This document shows positions 18,552-27,826 of a stretch of DNA of 64,000 bases, piece by piece. The DNA lies in assembly GCF_006346395.1 (NCBI RefSeq), contig NZ_VDMS01000001.1, forward strand, positions 2,480,001 through 2,544,000, given 5' to 3'. Numbering within the stretch: position 1 is the first letter of the stretch; each line of letters starts with the position of its first letter. The position numbers and the translations under genes were made by a program. The notes beneath the pieces were generated by a model that was not told the DNA's origin, made no database searches, and saw only the letters and a list, made by a program, of their open reading frames with translations. The DNA is from Nocardioides plantarum. Its GTDB lineage: Bacteria > Actinomycetota > Actinomycetes > Propionibacteriales > Nocardioidaceae.

Positions 18552-19616
18552 GTGGCGACTCCAGGGTGGTACCCCGACCCGGCCGGGCGCCCCGGCGCCT
18601 TCCGCTACTGGGACGGCCAGGACTGGGGCGCCGAGGCGACCGAGCACCCGTACGCCGCCCCGCCGACGGCCCCGCCCCACCGGGGCACCCCGACGTACCA
18701 GTCCTACGCGACCGAGCCGGCCGCGTCGTACCCCCCGCTCGGCTCCCAGGGCTACGCGCCGCAGGGCTACCCGCCGCAGGGCTGGTCCCCGGATCCCCCG
18801 CGGAGCTCGGGTCGGGCGGTCTGGCTGGTCCTGCTCGCCGTCCTGCTCACCCTCGTGCTCGGGGTCGCCACGTTCCTCGTCGTCCGGCCCCTGGTCGACG
18901 ACGACGACGGGTCCGCGGCGCGCGACACCTCCACCACGGGTCCGGTGAGCCAGGACCCCGCCGACCGGCCGAGCGACCAGCCGAGCGAGCAGCCGAGCGA
19001 GCAGCCCACCGACCAGCCGAGCGATCAGCCCACCTCGGACCTGTTCACCGACGACCGCACCCCGAGCGCGCGCCAGTGCGCCGGCGGGTCGCCGCGCCAG
19101 GGTGCGGTCAGGATCACCGGTGGCAAGCAGAAGGGCGGTGGCCTGACGATGCCGGCGCCCGCGGGGTTCTCCGACGCCGACCCGCTGGACCAGGCCCGCG
19201 CCTTCACCTTCGCCACCGGCGTCTCGGCACCCTCCAAGATCGTCGCGGACGGCTGGGTCGCCGTGACCGCGCTCGGTGCCCTGCCCCGCGTGAACGGCTT
19301 CGGCTCGACCGGTCAGGCGGCCGCCGAGGTGCTCGAGTGCATGACCCAGTCGTCCGAGTTCTACGAGAACTTCAGCAGCGCCCGGGTCACCGGCGCCCGG
19401 GCCATCGAGGTCGACGGGCACCCGGCCTGGGTCGTCGACGCCGAGATCCGCGTCGACGACCCGGAGATCGACGTCGAGGGCGACGTGGCCCGGGTCGTCG
19501 TGGTCGACACCGGCGACCTGGAGAGGTACGGCGTGCTCGTCAGCCTCGTGGCGATCGGGCAGGACGAGCTGCTCGCCCAGCAGCGGGCGCTGGTCGACGA
19601 CCTCACCGTCGACTGA
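18552..19616 (+). CDS. DUF2510 membrane protein with secreted C-terminal domain
   Basis: 354 residues from GTG 18552; TAGGGT lies six bases upstream (leaderless). Residues 4-27 are a DUF2510 module (GWYPDPAG...FRYWDGQDW). A Pro/Tyr-rich linker follows (GYAPQGYPPQGW), then one membrane segment at about 93-115, a low-complexity DQPSEQPSEQPTDQPSDQP repeat, and a ~190-residue extracytoplasmic domain with two cysteines. DUF2510 modules sit on the cytoplasmic side of many actinobacterial membrane proteins; function unknown. Confidence 0.82.
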   Translation: MATPGWYPDPAGRPGAFRYWDGQDWGAEATEHPYAAPPTAPPHRGTPTYQSYATEPAASYPPLGSQGYAPQGYPPQGWSPDPPRSSGRAVWLVLLAVLLTLVLGVATFLVVRPLVDDDDGSAARDTSTTGPVSQDPADRPSDQPSEQPSEQPTDQPSDQPTSDLFTDDRTPSARQCAGGSPRQGAVRITGGKQKGGGLTMPAPAGFSDADPLDQARAFTFATGVSAPSKIVADGWVAVTALGALPRVNGFGSTGQAAAEVLECMTQSSEFYENFSSARVTGARAIEVDGHPAWVVDAEIRVDDPEIDVEGDVARVVVVDTGDLERYGVLVSLVAIGQDELLAQQRALVDDLTVD

Positions 19617-19619
19617 TCC

Positions 19620-19997
19620 TCAGGCGAGCGCCGGCGTGACGTCGGTGTGGGTGAAGTCGTCGCCCTTGAACAGCAGCGGGTCGCCGGTCGTCATCGCCAG
19701 GGCATAGGCCATGCAGTCGCCGAAGTTGAGCCGGGCCGGGTGTCCCGAGCCCTTGCCGAAGCGCGCGTAGGCGTCTCTCGCCACCAACGCCTGCTCACGG
19801 TCGAAAGCGACGACCTCGACGTCAGCGAGGACGATGTCGAGCTCGCGGGCTCGCTCGGGGCCGGCGACGAGGCTCGCCTCGAGGAGGGTCGGCGCGGCGA
19901 TCCGCGCCCGCTCGCTCGACCCGAGGGCGTCGCGGTGCGCCCCGTAGCCGGGTTCGCGACGCAGGATGGCGATTACGGACGAGGCATCGACGATCAC
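19620..19997 (-). CDS. vapC: VapC-family PIN-domain toxin
   Basis: 125 residues. The acidic PIN residues are visible: Asp4 in MIVDASSVIAIL, Glu in APTLLEASLV (near 40), Asp in LNFGDCMAYALA (near 94) and Asp in GDPLLFKGDDF. VapC toxins are RNases, often cutting tRNA or rRNA loops. GTG 19997 overlaps the antitoxin stop by four bases, the usual order antitoxin then toxin. The operon converges on the DUF2510 gene with a 3-base gap. Confidence 0.9.
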   Translation of the reverse strand: MIVDASSVIAILRREPGYGAHRDALGSSERARIAAPTLLEASLVAGPERARELDIVLADVEVVAFDREQALVARDAYARFGKGSGHPARLNFGDCMAYALAMTTGDPLLFKGDDFTHTDVTPALA

Positions 19998-20236
19998 CGG
20001 GGCAGCCCGTGGTCGTCGTAGAGGTCGTCCTCGGTGAGCCAGGGGGCGTCGACGGCGGACGCGACCTGCGCGGCCGCCTCGATGCGGGCGATGCGGGCCT
20101 GCCCGTCCGTCGTACGCCGGGCCAGCGCCTCGACCAGCGCCCCACGCACCGCCGCCGTCATCGAGGTCCCGCGCTGGTCGGCCAGCGCGGCGGCGAGGCG
20201 GTAGACCTCGGGGTCCTTGATGTTCAGGGTCGGCAC
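19994..20236 (-). CDS. vapB: VapB-like antitoxin (Psk/ribbon-helix-helix transcription factor type)
   Basis: 80 residues from GTG 20236: LNIKDPEVYRLAAALADQRGTSMTAAVRGALVEAL is the DNA-binding N-terminus of the Rv0623-like VapB group, followed by an acidic toxin-binding tail ending WLTEDDLYDDHGLPR. A TAGAAT hexamer on the coding strand (20249-20244) ends seven bases before the GTG, so the mRNA is probably leaderless. It overlaps vapC (GTGA). Confidence 0.85.
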   Translation of the reverse strand: MPTLNIKDPEVYRLAAALADQRGTSMTAAVRGALVEALARRTTDGQARIARIEAAAQVASAVDAPWLTEDDLYDDHGLPR

Positions 20237-20244
20237 CTCCGCGA

Positions 20245-20264
20245 TTCTACCTGTCACGGTAGAA
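20245..20264 (-). promoter_or_regulatory. vapBC promoter with overlapping operator
   Basis: TTCTACC (20245-20251) and GGTAGAA (20258-20264) form a perfect 7-bp inverted repeat with 6-base spacer. The repeat contains the TAGAAT -10 element of vapB, so binding of VapB(C) here would block RNA polymerase: the normal autorepression arrangement. It lies inside the 3' end of the upstream gene. Confidence 0.65.
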
Positions 20265-21060
20265 CGGTCTCCGGGATCATCGCCCGGGCCTGGTCGCGCA
20301 GCGTGACCAGTCGGCGCCGGGTGGAGGCGAGCAGCAGGTCGGGCCGACCGCGCAGCTCGACGTCGAACGATCCCGGCCACGGCCACGGCCACGGTCGCGG
20401 CGCGTGGCCGGCGTAGACCTCGAGGCTGCGCCTGACGGTCTGGCCCGGTGACGAGATGCCACTGGACCCGAGCCCGAGATGGCGCGAGAGGTCGCCCTGG
20501 GTGACCCGGCCGTGCGGCCCCAGCAGCCCGTTGGCGCGCCCGACGGCCCAGCAGACGCCGCCCGCGACCCGCGCCGCCGACTTCAGGCGCACGTGGGGGT
20601 CGGCCTCCCAGAACGCCGCCAGGGCACGGCGCAGCGCGACCGCGGTCTCGGGGTCGAAGTAGGTGGCGGCGGCGCGGTCGAGCAGGGCGGCGGCCTCGGC
20701 GAGGTGGTCGCGGGCGGTCGCGTCGTCGGCCACCGGCAGCGCGACGATGCCGGTGAGCGGCTCGGCGTCGAGCGCGTCGAGGGCGGTCCGGCCGCCGCAC
20801 ACGGCGGCCAGCCAGGTGAGGACCTGCTCGTGGTGCGGGGGCTCCGGGGGAGGGGCCGGACGGCGCTCGCGGTCGAACCGCTCGGCGTGGTGGGACCACC
20901 GGGTGTCCTCGACGGGCTCGTGCCACAGGTCGACGAGCCGGCCGTCGACGAGCACCAGGTGGGTCAGGCGCTCGGGCAGCGAGGAGGAGTGCGGGTCGTC
21001 GTACGTCGAGGACCGACGGTCGTCGTCGTAGCCGGGCAGGGAGTAGAAACGGGGGTGCAT
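20254..21060 (-). CDS. hypothetical protein with DUF6398-like C-terminal region
   Basis: 268 residues. ATG 21060 has a good ribosome site (ggaagga, about ten bases upstream). The N-terminal ~75 residues include LVLVDGRLVDLWHEPVEDTRW. From about 165 on, PHVRLKSAARVAGGVCWAVGRANGLLGPHGRVTQGDLSRHLGLGSSGISS resembles DUF6398 regions, where a helix-turn-helix-like segment follows a conserved helix; that match is by eye and tentative. Function unknown. Its 3' end overlaps the vapBC promoter. Confidence 0.6.
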   Translation of the reverse strand: MHPRFYSLPGYDDDRRSSTYDDPHSSSLPERLTHLVLVDGRLVDLWHEPVEDTRWSHHAERFDRERRPAPPPEPPHHEQVLTWLAAVCGGRTALDALDAEPLTGIVALPVADDATARDHLAEAAALLDRAAATYFDPETAVALRRALAAFWEADPHVRLKSAARVAGGVCWAVGRANGLLGPHGRVTQGDLSRHLGLGSSGISSPGQTVRRSLEVYAGHAPRPWPWPWPGSFDVELRGRPDLLLASTRRRLVTLRDQARAMIPETVLP

Positions 21061-21268
21061 GGCGGTGGGTCCTTCCGAGAGGGGCCGAGCGTGGGGATCC
21101 GAGGCTGGCACAGCAGACCGACGGTCCCGGGAGTTCTCCACAGGCGTCCCCGGCTCGGTCCCCGGGAGCCCGGATGGGTCGGGTGCTGGACAGCACGCGC
21201 TACCGTGATCGGCCGTGAGCCCCGGACGGGGCCCGCGGATCAAGGCCGGCAAGGAGCATCTGAGTCCA

Positions 21269-24052
21269 GTGGCACACAAGTTGGTGATCGTCGAGTCCCC
21301 GGCGAAGGCCCGCACCATCGGTGGTTACCTCGGCGACGACTACGTCGTGGAGTCGTCGATCGGGCACATCCGCGACCTCCCCAACAACGCCGCCGACACG
21401 CCAGCCAGCATCAAGGACAAGCCCTGGGGCCGCCTCGCGGTCGACGTGGACAACGAGTTCACTCCTTACTACGTGGTGCCCCGCGACAAGAAGTCGCACA
21501 TCAGCAAGCTCAAGGGCCTGCTCAAGGACGCCGACGAGCTCTTCCTGGCCACCGATGAGGACCGCGAGGGTGAGGCCATCGCCTGGCACCTCCTCGACGA
21601 GCTCAAGCCCAAGAAGGGCGTCGAGGTCAAGCGGATGGTGTTCCACGAGATCACCAAGCAGGCGATCCTCGACGCCGCCGCCAACCCGCGCGAGATCGCG
21701 ATGGACCTCGTCGAGGCCCAGGAGACCCGCCGCATCCTCGACCGTCTCTACGGCTACGAGGTCAGCCCCGTGCTGTGGAAGAAGGTCATGTCCGGCCTGT
21801 CGGCCGGCCGTGTGCAGTCGGTCGCGACGCGTCTGGTCGTCGACCGCGAGCGGCTACGCATCGCCTTCCGCGCCGCGTCCTACTGGGACCTCGAGGGCAC
21901 CTTCGACGCCGGCAGCAAGCACGAGCAGCGGATGTTCCCGGCCAAGCTGCACTCCCTCGACGGCACCCGCGTCGCGACCGGGGCGAGCTTCGGGCCCGAC
22001 GGCCAGCTCAAGGCCGGCTCGTCGGTCGTCCACCTCGACCGGGCCCGGGCCCAGTCGCTGGTCAGCGCGCTGGCCGACACGACGTACGACGTCCGCTCGG
22101 TCGAGGCCAAGCCCTACCGCCGCTCGCCCTACGCGCCGTTCCGTACGACGACCCTGCAGCAGGAGGCCGGCCGCAAGCTCGGCATGAGCGCCTCGGTGAC
22201 GATGTCGGTCGCCCAGCGGCTCTACGAGAACGGCTACATCACCTACATGCGCACCGACTCGACGACCCTGTCGGGCGGGGCGATCAACGCCGCCCGCAGC
22301 CAGGCTCGTGAGCTCTACGGCGCCGAGTACGTCCCCGACGCGCCGCGCAGCTACACCTCCAAGGTCAAGAACGCGCAGGAGGCCCACGAGGCGATCCGCC
22401 CCGCGGGCGAGTCGTTCCGCACCCCGGCGCAGACCGGGCTGACCGGCGACCAGTTCCGCCTCTACGAGCTCATCTGGATGCGCACCGTCGCCTCGCAGAT
22501 GAAGGACGCCACCGGCCAGTCGGTCTCGATCCGCGTCGGCGGCGCGGCCAGCACGGGCGAGGACGTCGTGTTCGGCGCCTCGGGCCGGGTGATCACCTTC
22601 CACGGCTTCCTCAAGGCCTACGTCGAGGGCACCGACGACGACGGCGCCAAGGACGACCAGGAGACCCGGCTGCCCAACCTCGCCGAGGGCGACCCGGTCA
22701 GCGCTGCGTCGCTCAACGCCCACGGTCACGAGACCAAGCCGCCGTCGCGCTACACCGAGGCCACGCTGATCAAGGAGCTCGAGGACCGCCAGATCGGCCG
22801 CCCCTCGACGTACGCCTCGATCATCAGCACGATCCTCAACCGCGGCTACGTCTACAAGAAGGGCACGGCCCTGGTGCCGGCCTGGCTGGCGTTCTCGGTG
22901 ATCCGGCTGCTCGAGGAGCACTTCCCGCGGCACGTGTCCTACGAGTTCACCGCCGACATGGAGGACGTGCTCGACGAGATCGCCGGTGGTCGCAAGGACC
23001 GCGTCTCCGAGCTCACCGAGTTCTACTACGGCTCCGACAACGTGCCCGGACTGCACGCGCTGGTCAACGGCCTGGGCGACATCGACGCCCGTGAGCTGGC
23101 GACGTTCCCCGTCGGCGACCCCGAGCTCGGCATCAACCTGCGGGTCGGGCGCTACGGGCCCTACCTCGAGGGACCCGACGACGAGGGCAACCCCGCCGGC
23201 AAGCGCGCCAACGTGCCCGACGACCTGCCGCCCGACGAGCTCACCCTCGAGAAGGCCGCCGAGCTGTTCGCCAACCCGGCCGGCGAGGAGATCGAGCTCG
23301 GCAAGCACCCCGAGACCGGGCTGCGGGTCGTGGCTAAGAACGGGCGCTACGGCCCCTACGTCACCGAGGACCTCCCCGAGGACGCGAAGAAGAACGACAA
23401 GCCCCGCACGGGCTCGCTGTTCAAGTCGATGTCCCTCGACACCGTCACCCTCGACGACGCGGTCAGGCTGCTGTCGCTGCCGCGCGTCGTCGGCGTCGCG
23501 CCGCCCGCCGAGGGCGCCGAGGGCGAGGCTGCGAAGGGCGAGGAGATCACCGCCCAGAACGGCCGCTACGGCCCCTACCTCAAGAAGGGCACCGACTCCC
23601 GCTCGCTGACCACCGAGGAGCAGCTCTTCACCGTCACCCTCGACGAGGCGCTGAAGATCTACGCCCAGCCCAAGCAGCGCGGTCGCGCCGCCGCCGCGCC
23701 GCCGCTCAAGGAGCTCGGCAACGACCCGGTCTCCGGCCAGCCGATCGTGGTCAAGTCGGGCCGCTTCGGCGAGTACGTCACCGACGGCGAGTTCAACGCC
23801 ACGCTGCGCAAGGACGACTCGGTCGAGTCGATCACCACCGAGCGGGCCGCCGAGCTGCTGGCCGACCGGCGCGAGCGCGGACCCGCCAAGAAGGCGGCCA
23901 AGAAGGGCGCCAAGAAGGCCCCGGCCAAGAAGGCTCCCGCCAAGAAGGCCGCTGCGAAGAAGACGACGGCCGCCAAGACCGCCGCCAAGAAGGCTCCCGC
24001 CAAGAAGACCGCCGCGAAGAAGACGACGAAGGCCGCGGCCAAGAAGTCCTGA
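21269..24052 (+). CDS. topA: DNA topoisomerase I (type IA) with lysine-rich tail
   Basis: 927 residues from GTG 21269. Toprim: [14 protein letters not shown] at the N-terminus and [14 protein letters not shown] near 95-108 (Mg2+ acidic triad). The catalytic tyrosine is Tyr326 in [13 protein letters not shown]. Four C-terminal repeats with GRYGPY (DUF/Topo C) replace zinc ribbons, and the last ~55 residues are (A)KK repeats that bind DNA, as known for actinobacterial TopA. It relaxes negative supercoils. AAGGAG at 21251-21256 lies 12 bases upstream; GTG 21215, eight bases after TACCGT, is an alternative leaderless start adding 18 residues. Confidence 0.96.
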   Translation: MAHKLVIVESPAKARTIGGYLGDDYVVESSIGHIRDLPNNAADTPASIKDKPWGRLAVDVDNEFTPYYVVPRDKKSHISKLKGLLKDADELFLATDEDREGEAIAWHLLDELKPKKGVEVKRMVFHEITKQAILDAAANPREIAMDLVEAQETRRILDRLYGYEVSPVLWKKVMSGLSAGRVQSVATRLVVDRERLRIAFRAASYWDLEGTFDAGSKHEQRMFPAKLHSLDGTRVATGASFGPDGQLKAGSSVVHLDRARAQSLVSALADTTYDVRSVEAKPYRRSPYAPFRTTTLQQEAGRKLGMSASVTMSVAQRLYENGYITYMRTDSTTLSGGAINAARSQARELYGAEYVPDAPRSYTSKVKNAQEAHEAIRPAGESFRTPAQTGLTGDQFRLYELIWMRTVASQMKDATGQSVSIRVGGAASTGEDVVFGASGRVITFHGFLKAYVEGTDDDGAKDDQETRLPNLAEGDPVSAASLNAHGHETKPPSRYTEATLIKELEDRQIGRPSTYASIISTILNRGYVYKKGTALVPAWLAFSVIRLLEEHFPRHVSYEFTADMEDVLDEIAGGRKDRVSELTEFYYGSDNVPGLHALVNGLGDIDARELATFPVGDPELGINLRVGRYGPYLEGPDDEGNPAGKRANVPDDLPPDELTLEKAAELFANPAGEEIELGKHPETGLRVVAKNGRYGPYVTEDLPEDAKKNDKPRTGSLFKSMSLDTVTLDDAVRLLSLPRVVGVAPPAEGAEGEAAKGEEITAQNGRYGPYLKKGTDSRSLTTEEQLFTVTLDEALKIYAQPKQRGRAAAAPPLKELGNDPVSGQPIVVKSGRFGEYVTDGEFNATLRKDDSVESITTERAAELLADRRERGPAKKAAKKGAKKAPAKKAPAKKAAAKKTTAAKTAAKKAPAKKTAAKKTTKAAAKKS

Positions 24053-24059
24053 GCTCAGG
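24048..24059. terminator. 12-bp palindrome between convergent topA and HIT gene
   Basis: CCTGAGCTCAGG covers the topA stop and the last codons of the convergent gene. It may act as a short bidirectional terminator; weak evidence. Confidence 0.3.
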
Positions 24060-24495
24060 TCGTCGCGCGCCGGCCGATCAGGACCGCCAGCCGGTCCTGC
24101 TCGTCGTCGGACACCCTGCTCGACTCGTCGGCCCCGAGGTAGCCGAACACCCGCGGGCCGGTGCGGTCGGCGGGTTGGTCGGCCATCCGCGGCACCAGGT
24201 GCACGTGCAGGTGCTCGAACCCCTCCGCCTCGCTGAACTGCATGACGTAGGTCTTGGTGCACCCGAGCACCTGGCGCAGCGCCGCGCTCAGTCGCCCCAG
24301 CAGGGAGCCGAGCTCGTCGTGGGCGGCCGTCGGGAGCTCGTCGAGCGCCAGGACGTGGCGCCGTGGGACCAGCACGAGCCAGCCCGGCAGCGCGCTGTCG
24401 AAGGCGTGCCCGACGCGCCAGTGCTCGGTGCGCAGCAGGGCCTCGCGCGGCGGGAGGTCCAGGGGCTCGCGCACGCAGTTGTAGCACTCGGTCAC
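24055..24495 (-). CDS. HIT-family nucleotide hydrolase
   Basis: 146 residues from GTG 24495 (TTGGAT then six bases upstream). The histidine triad is HLHVHLVPR near residue 108, with the upstream [16 protein letters not shown] segment of the nucleotide-binding strand. TECYNCVRE at the start is a Cys pair. HIT proteins cleave nucleoside phosphoramidates or dinucleotides; exact substrate unknown. Divergent from tmk. Confidence 0.87.
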   Translation of the reverse strand: MTECYNCVREPLDLPPREALLRTEHWRVGHAFDSALPGWLVLVPRRHVLALDELPTAAHDELGSLLGRLSAALRQVLGCTKTYVMQFSEAEGFEHLHVHLVPRMADQPADRTGPRVFGYLGADESSRVSDDEQDRLAVLIGRRATT

Positions 24496-24561
24496 GGGCC
24501 GATCCAACCATCGCCTCGACCAGCGGGCCGCGCTGTCGGTGCCACGTCGTAGGTTCTTCCC

Positions 24562-25221
24562 GTGCCCCTGCCCCTCTCGCCCCCGACGTACGCCGACCGT
24601 GGCGTGTTCGTGTGCTTCGAGGGGGGCGAGGGCTCGGGCAAGTCCACGCAGAGCAAGCGCCTGACGACCTGGCTCGCGTCGTCGTCCTACGACGTGGTCC
24701 CGACCTTCGAGCCCGGCGACACCGAGGTCGGCCGCGAGGTGCGGCGCATCGTGCTGAGCCCCGAGACCGGCGAGCTCGACGACCGCACCGAGGCGCTGCT
24801 CTATGCCGCAGACAAGGCCGAGCACGTCGCGACGCTGGTGCGCCCGGCGCTCGAGCGGGGCGCGGTGGTGATCACCGACCGCTACGTCGACTCCACGCTG
24901 GCCTACCAGGGCGCCGGCCGCGCGCTCGACGTCGCCGAGGTCGAGGCGGTCGCCCGCTGGGCCACCGGCGGCCTGCGGCCCCACCTGACCGTCGTGCTCG
25001 ACCTGGCCCCCGAGGCCGGGCTGGGTCGCTTCGCCGGCCGTGACCGCATCGAGGGCGAGTCGCTGGAGTTCCACCAGCGGGTGCGTGCGGCGTTCGTCGC
25101 CATGGCGGCCGCCGACCCCGACCACTACCTCGTCCTCGACGCCCGCGCCGACGTCGACGCGATCGAGGCCGCCGTACGCCGCGCGGTCGAGCCGCTCCTG
25201 CACCAGGCGGTGCGCCGATGA
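24562..25221 (+). CDS. tmk: thymidylate kinase
   Basis: 219 residues from GTG 24562; TAGGTT is six bases upstream. P-loop FEGGEGSGKSTQ at 19-30, TFEPGDTEVG in place of the usual E-P-G-G-T, the DRYVDSTLAYQG signature (DRY, near 96) and a C-terminal LID region GRDRIEGESLEFH. It phosphorylates dTMP to dTDP for DNA synthesis. Its stop overlaps the holB start (ATGA), the common tmk-holB pair. Confidence 0.95.
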   Translation: MPLPLSPPTYADRGVFVCFEGGEGSGKSTQSKRLTTWLASSSYDVVPTFEPGDTEVGREVRRIVLSPETGELDDRTEALLYAADKAEHVATLVRPALERGAVVITDRYVDSTLAYQGAGRALDVAEVEAVARWATGGLRPHLTVVLDLAPEAGLGRFAGRDRIEGESLEFHQRVRAAFVAMAAADPDHYLVLDARADVDAIEAAVRRAVEPLLHQAVRR

Positions 25222-26360
25222 GCGTCTGGGACGACCTGGTCGGCCAGGAGCACGCCGTGACCGCGCTGCGCCGCGCGGTCGGCGGCGACGGCATGACCCA
25301 CGCGTGGCTCTTCACCGGGCCTCCGGGCTCGGGCCGCTCCAACGCGGCGATCGCGTTCGCCGCGGCGCTGCAGTGCCCCCGGGGCGGCTGCGGCGAGTGC
25401 CACGACTGCCGCACCGCGCTGGCCGGCAGCCACGCCGACGTCAAGATCCACCGCACCCAGAGCGTGCAGCTGCGCATCCACGAGGCCAAGGAGCTCACCC
25501 GCCAGGCCGCGCTCAGCCCGGTCGGCACGCGCCAGGTGTTCGTCATCGAGGACGCCGACCGCTTCAACGACTCCTCGGGCAACGCGATGCTCAAGGCGAT
25601 CGAGGAGCCCCACCCACGCACGGTCTGGCTGCTGTGCGCACCGACCCTCGAGGACGTCCTGCCGACGATCCGGTCGCGCTGCCGGCAGGTCAACCTCGCC
25701 ACGCCCCGGCCGAGGGACGTGGCCGCCTTCCTGGTCCGCACCGAGGGCGTGCCCGAGGCGCTCGCCGCGCACGCCGCACGCGCCAGCCAGGGCCACATCG
25801 GTCGCGCCCGGGCGCTGGCGCTCGACGAGGACACCCGCAACCGGCGCCGCGAGGTCGTCTCGTTGCCCGTGCGGCTGACCTCGCTCGGCGCCTGCATGAC
25901 CGCCGCCAGCAACCTCGCCGAGGTGGCCAAGCAGGAGTCCGAGGCCATCACCGGTGAGCTCGACGCCCGCGAGAAGACCGCCCTCGACACGGCGTACGGC
26001 GTCGAGGAGCGCGGCCGCCGCCCCCGCGAGTACGGCCCCGCCCTCAAGGAGATGCTCGACGACCAGAAGCGCCGCTCGCGTCGGCGGCTCATCGACGTCG
26101 TCGACCGCGGCCTGATGGACCTCGTCTCGGTCTACCGCGACGCCATCGCCGTCGCGCTCGGCGCCCCCGGCGAGCTGGTCAACGCCGAGATGCGCACCGA
26201 CATCGCCGACCTGGTCCGCGACTCCACCCCCGAGCTCAACCTGCGTCGCATCGACTGGATCTTCGAGGCGCGCGAGCAGATGGTCGAGTTCAACGTGCCG
26301 GTCCAGCTCGCCCTCGAGTCGATGATGGTCGCGCTCAAGGTGCCGGGTCGCGGCGAGTAG
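25218..26360 (+). CDS. holB: DNA polymerase III subunit delta'
   Basis: 380 residues. AAA+ fold with GPPGSGRSNAA near 38: the Walker A lysine is replaced by Arg, as expected for delta', which does not hydrolyse ATP. A zinc-binding module CPRGGCGECHDC lies near 54, and VFVIEDADRFNDSSGNAMLKAIEEP is the degenerate Walker B/sensor region with the arginine-finger segment LPTIRSRCRQV. It is part of the clamp loader. Coupled to tmk by a 4-base overlap. Confidence 0.93.
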   Translation: MSVWDDLVGQEHAVTALRRAVGGDGMTHAWLFTGPPGSGRSNAAIAFAAALQCPRGGCGECHDCRTALAGSHADVKIHRTQSVQLRIHEAKELTRQAALSPVGTRQVFVIEDADRFNDSSGNAMLKAIEEPHPRTVWLLCAPTLEDVLPTIRSRCRQVNLATPRPRDVAAFLVRTEGVPEALAAHAARASQGHIGRARALALDEDTRNRRREVVSLPVRLTSLGACMTAASNLAEVAKQESEAITGELDAREKTALDTAYGVEERGRRPREYGPALKEMLDDQKRRSRRRLIDVVDRGLMDLVSVYRDAIAVALGAPGELVNAEMRTDIADLVRDSTPELNLRRIDWIFEAREQMVEFNVPVQLALESMMVALKVPGRGE

Positions 26361-26543
26361 GCGCGGGTAGGGCCGTTCGGGCGGTGCGTGAGCCACGGAA
26401 TCCGGTTCCGAGATCAACCCGATTCGGTGGCACACGCCCCGCTGCAGGCCAGGATCCGTCCACACCGGTCGAGTGGAGTCGGTTGTCCACACGCGGTAGG
26501 ACGCGTGCTGGCGACGAGGCGCCCCGGTGCCGACGCTGGCGGG

Positions 26544-27518
26544 ATGAAGGAGATCCCCGACGAGCTACGAGGCCGGCCGTTCTCTCGGTCCGAGGCGCTC
26601 GATGCCGGCGTCACCTCACGGATGCTGGAGGGCCGGCGCTTCGTCCGCGTCCACGACGGCGTCTGGCGGACTCGCGACCACGAGATGACCGAGGCCAGCT
26701 GGCTCGCGGCAGCCCGACTCGCGTTGCCCGAGCGGGCCCACCTCACCGGCATCACCCGGCTCCAGCAGCTCGGGCTCGACCATGGACCGCGACTCCCCGT
26801 TCGATTCGTGGTCGAGGGCGACCTGCACCGCGAGCTTCGCCACGTCTTCCTGCACCGCACCAAGAAGCTCGCGCCGTGGGACTCGGATGGAGTCTGCGTC
26901 GCAGGTGCGTTCATCGCCTACTGCGCCCTGGCGCGCGTCATCGACGCGATCAAGGTGGGTGACTGGCTGCTGCACCACGGCCACCTACGGATCGAGGAGC
27001 TCCACGCGCTGGCGTGGGGCGATCGGTGGCGCGACGGTGCCCTGGAGGCGCTGTGGATCAGTGACCACCTGGATCATCGGGCACGCTCACTGAAGGAGTC
27101 CGAGACCCGCAGCGTGCTCGGGTTCGCCGGGCTGCCTCAGCCCGAGGTCAACCACACCGTCCCGCTGCCGGAGGCGGTGACCGTCATCGCCGACCTCTAC
27201 TACGTCCTGTTCCTTGCGGCCGTGGAGTACGAAGGGCAGCAGCACCTCGACGACCCCCTCCAGATCGCCTCCGACATCACCCGGTACGCCGTGCTCCGCC
27301 GGTGTCACATCCCCTACGTCCAAGTGACCAACGCCAAGCTTGCCCAACCGCGGCTCCTCGTCCGCGAGGTCCACCAGATGCTCGTCGCTCAGGGCTACGA
27401 CGGCCCCGCCCCCGAGTTCGGGGACCGCTGGACGTCGTTGTTCGGGACGATCTCCCACGCGATGGAGGGGTCGCGGCGCGAGTTCCTCCTGCGCTGTGCC
27501 CGGGGCGAGGTCGTCTGA
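26544..27518 (+). CDS. AbiEi-like N-terminus plus DUF559-like nuclease-fold C-terminus
   Basis: 324 residues from ATG 26544. The N-terminus (GRPFSRSEALDAGVTSRMLEGRRFVRVHDGVW) is the winged-helix module of AbiEi-type antitoxin families, and the C-terminus (VIADLYYVLFLAAVEYEGQQHLDD, then DITRYAVLRRCHIPYVQV) has the D-x(n)-EYEG core and following Arg of DUF559/Vsr-like restriction-endonuclease-fold proteins. This two-domain protein is common and multi-copy in Nocardioides-type genomes and its function is unknown. A toxin-antitoxin link is not shown: no AbiEii-type nucleotidyltransferase is adjacent. Confidence 0.75.
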   Translation: MKEIPDELRGRPFSRSEALDAGVTSRMLEGRRFVRVHDGVWRTRDHEMTEASWLAAARLALPERAHLTGITRLQQLGLDHGPRLPVRFVVEGDLHRELRHVFLHRTKKLAPWDSDGVCVAGAFIAYCALARVIDAIKVGDWLLHHGHLRIEELHALAWGDRWRDGALEALWISDHLDHRARSLKESETRSVLGFAGLPQPEVNHTVPLPEAVTVIADLYYVLFLAAVEYEGQQHLDDPLQIASDITRYAVLRRCHIPYVQVTNAKLAQPRLLVREVHQMLVAQGYDGPAPEFGDRWTSLFGTISHAMEGSRREFLLRCARGEVV

Positions 27519-27532
27519 GGGGACGGAACGAG

Positions 27533-27761
27533 CGGTGAGTCAGCCACCGTTCCGGCAGCATGGCTGGCCCGATTGGGTGGCTGAGGCACCGCTGTTCCGG
27601 GTCGGCCGCATGGGCGGTGAGTCAGCCACCGTTCCAGCGGCCTGGCTGGCCCGATTGGGTGGCTGAGGCACCGCTGTTCCGGGTCGGCCGCATGGGCGGT
27701 GGGTCAGCCACCGTTTCAACCGCATGTCTGACCCGATTGAGTGGCTCACGCACCGCCGCCC
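27533..27761. repeat. 82-bp tandem repeat, 2.8 copies
   Basis: Copies begin at 27533, 27615 and 27697. Each opens CGGTGAGTCAGCCACCGTT (third copy CGGTGGGTCAGCCACC) and contains GGCCCGATTGGGTGGCTGAGGCACC in relaxed form, which is roughly the inverse of the opening, so every unit can fold as a hairpin. The array fills most of the gap 27519-27826 between two genes. No coding sense is seen. Confidence 0.85.
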
Positions 27762-27826
27762 CGCACCGCCGCCCCCCACACCGGCCCCACACCGGCCCGG
27801 TTGCCCAACCCCGCCATGATGGTCCC

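Noticed and set aside
27533..27761. CRISPR array
   Set aside because: The period is constant at 82 bp and whole units repeat; no short repeats with unique spacers and no cas genes.
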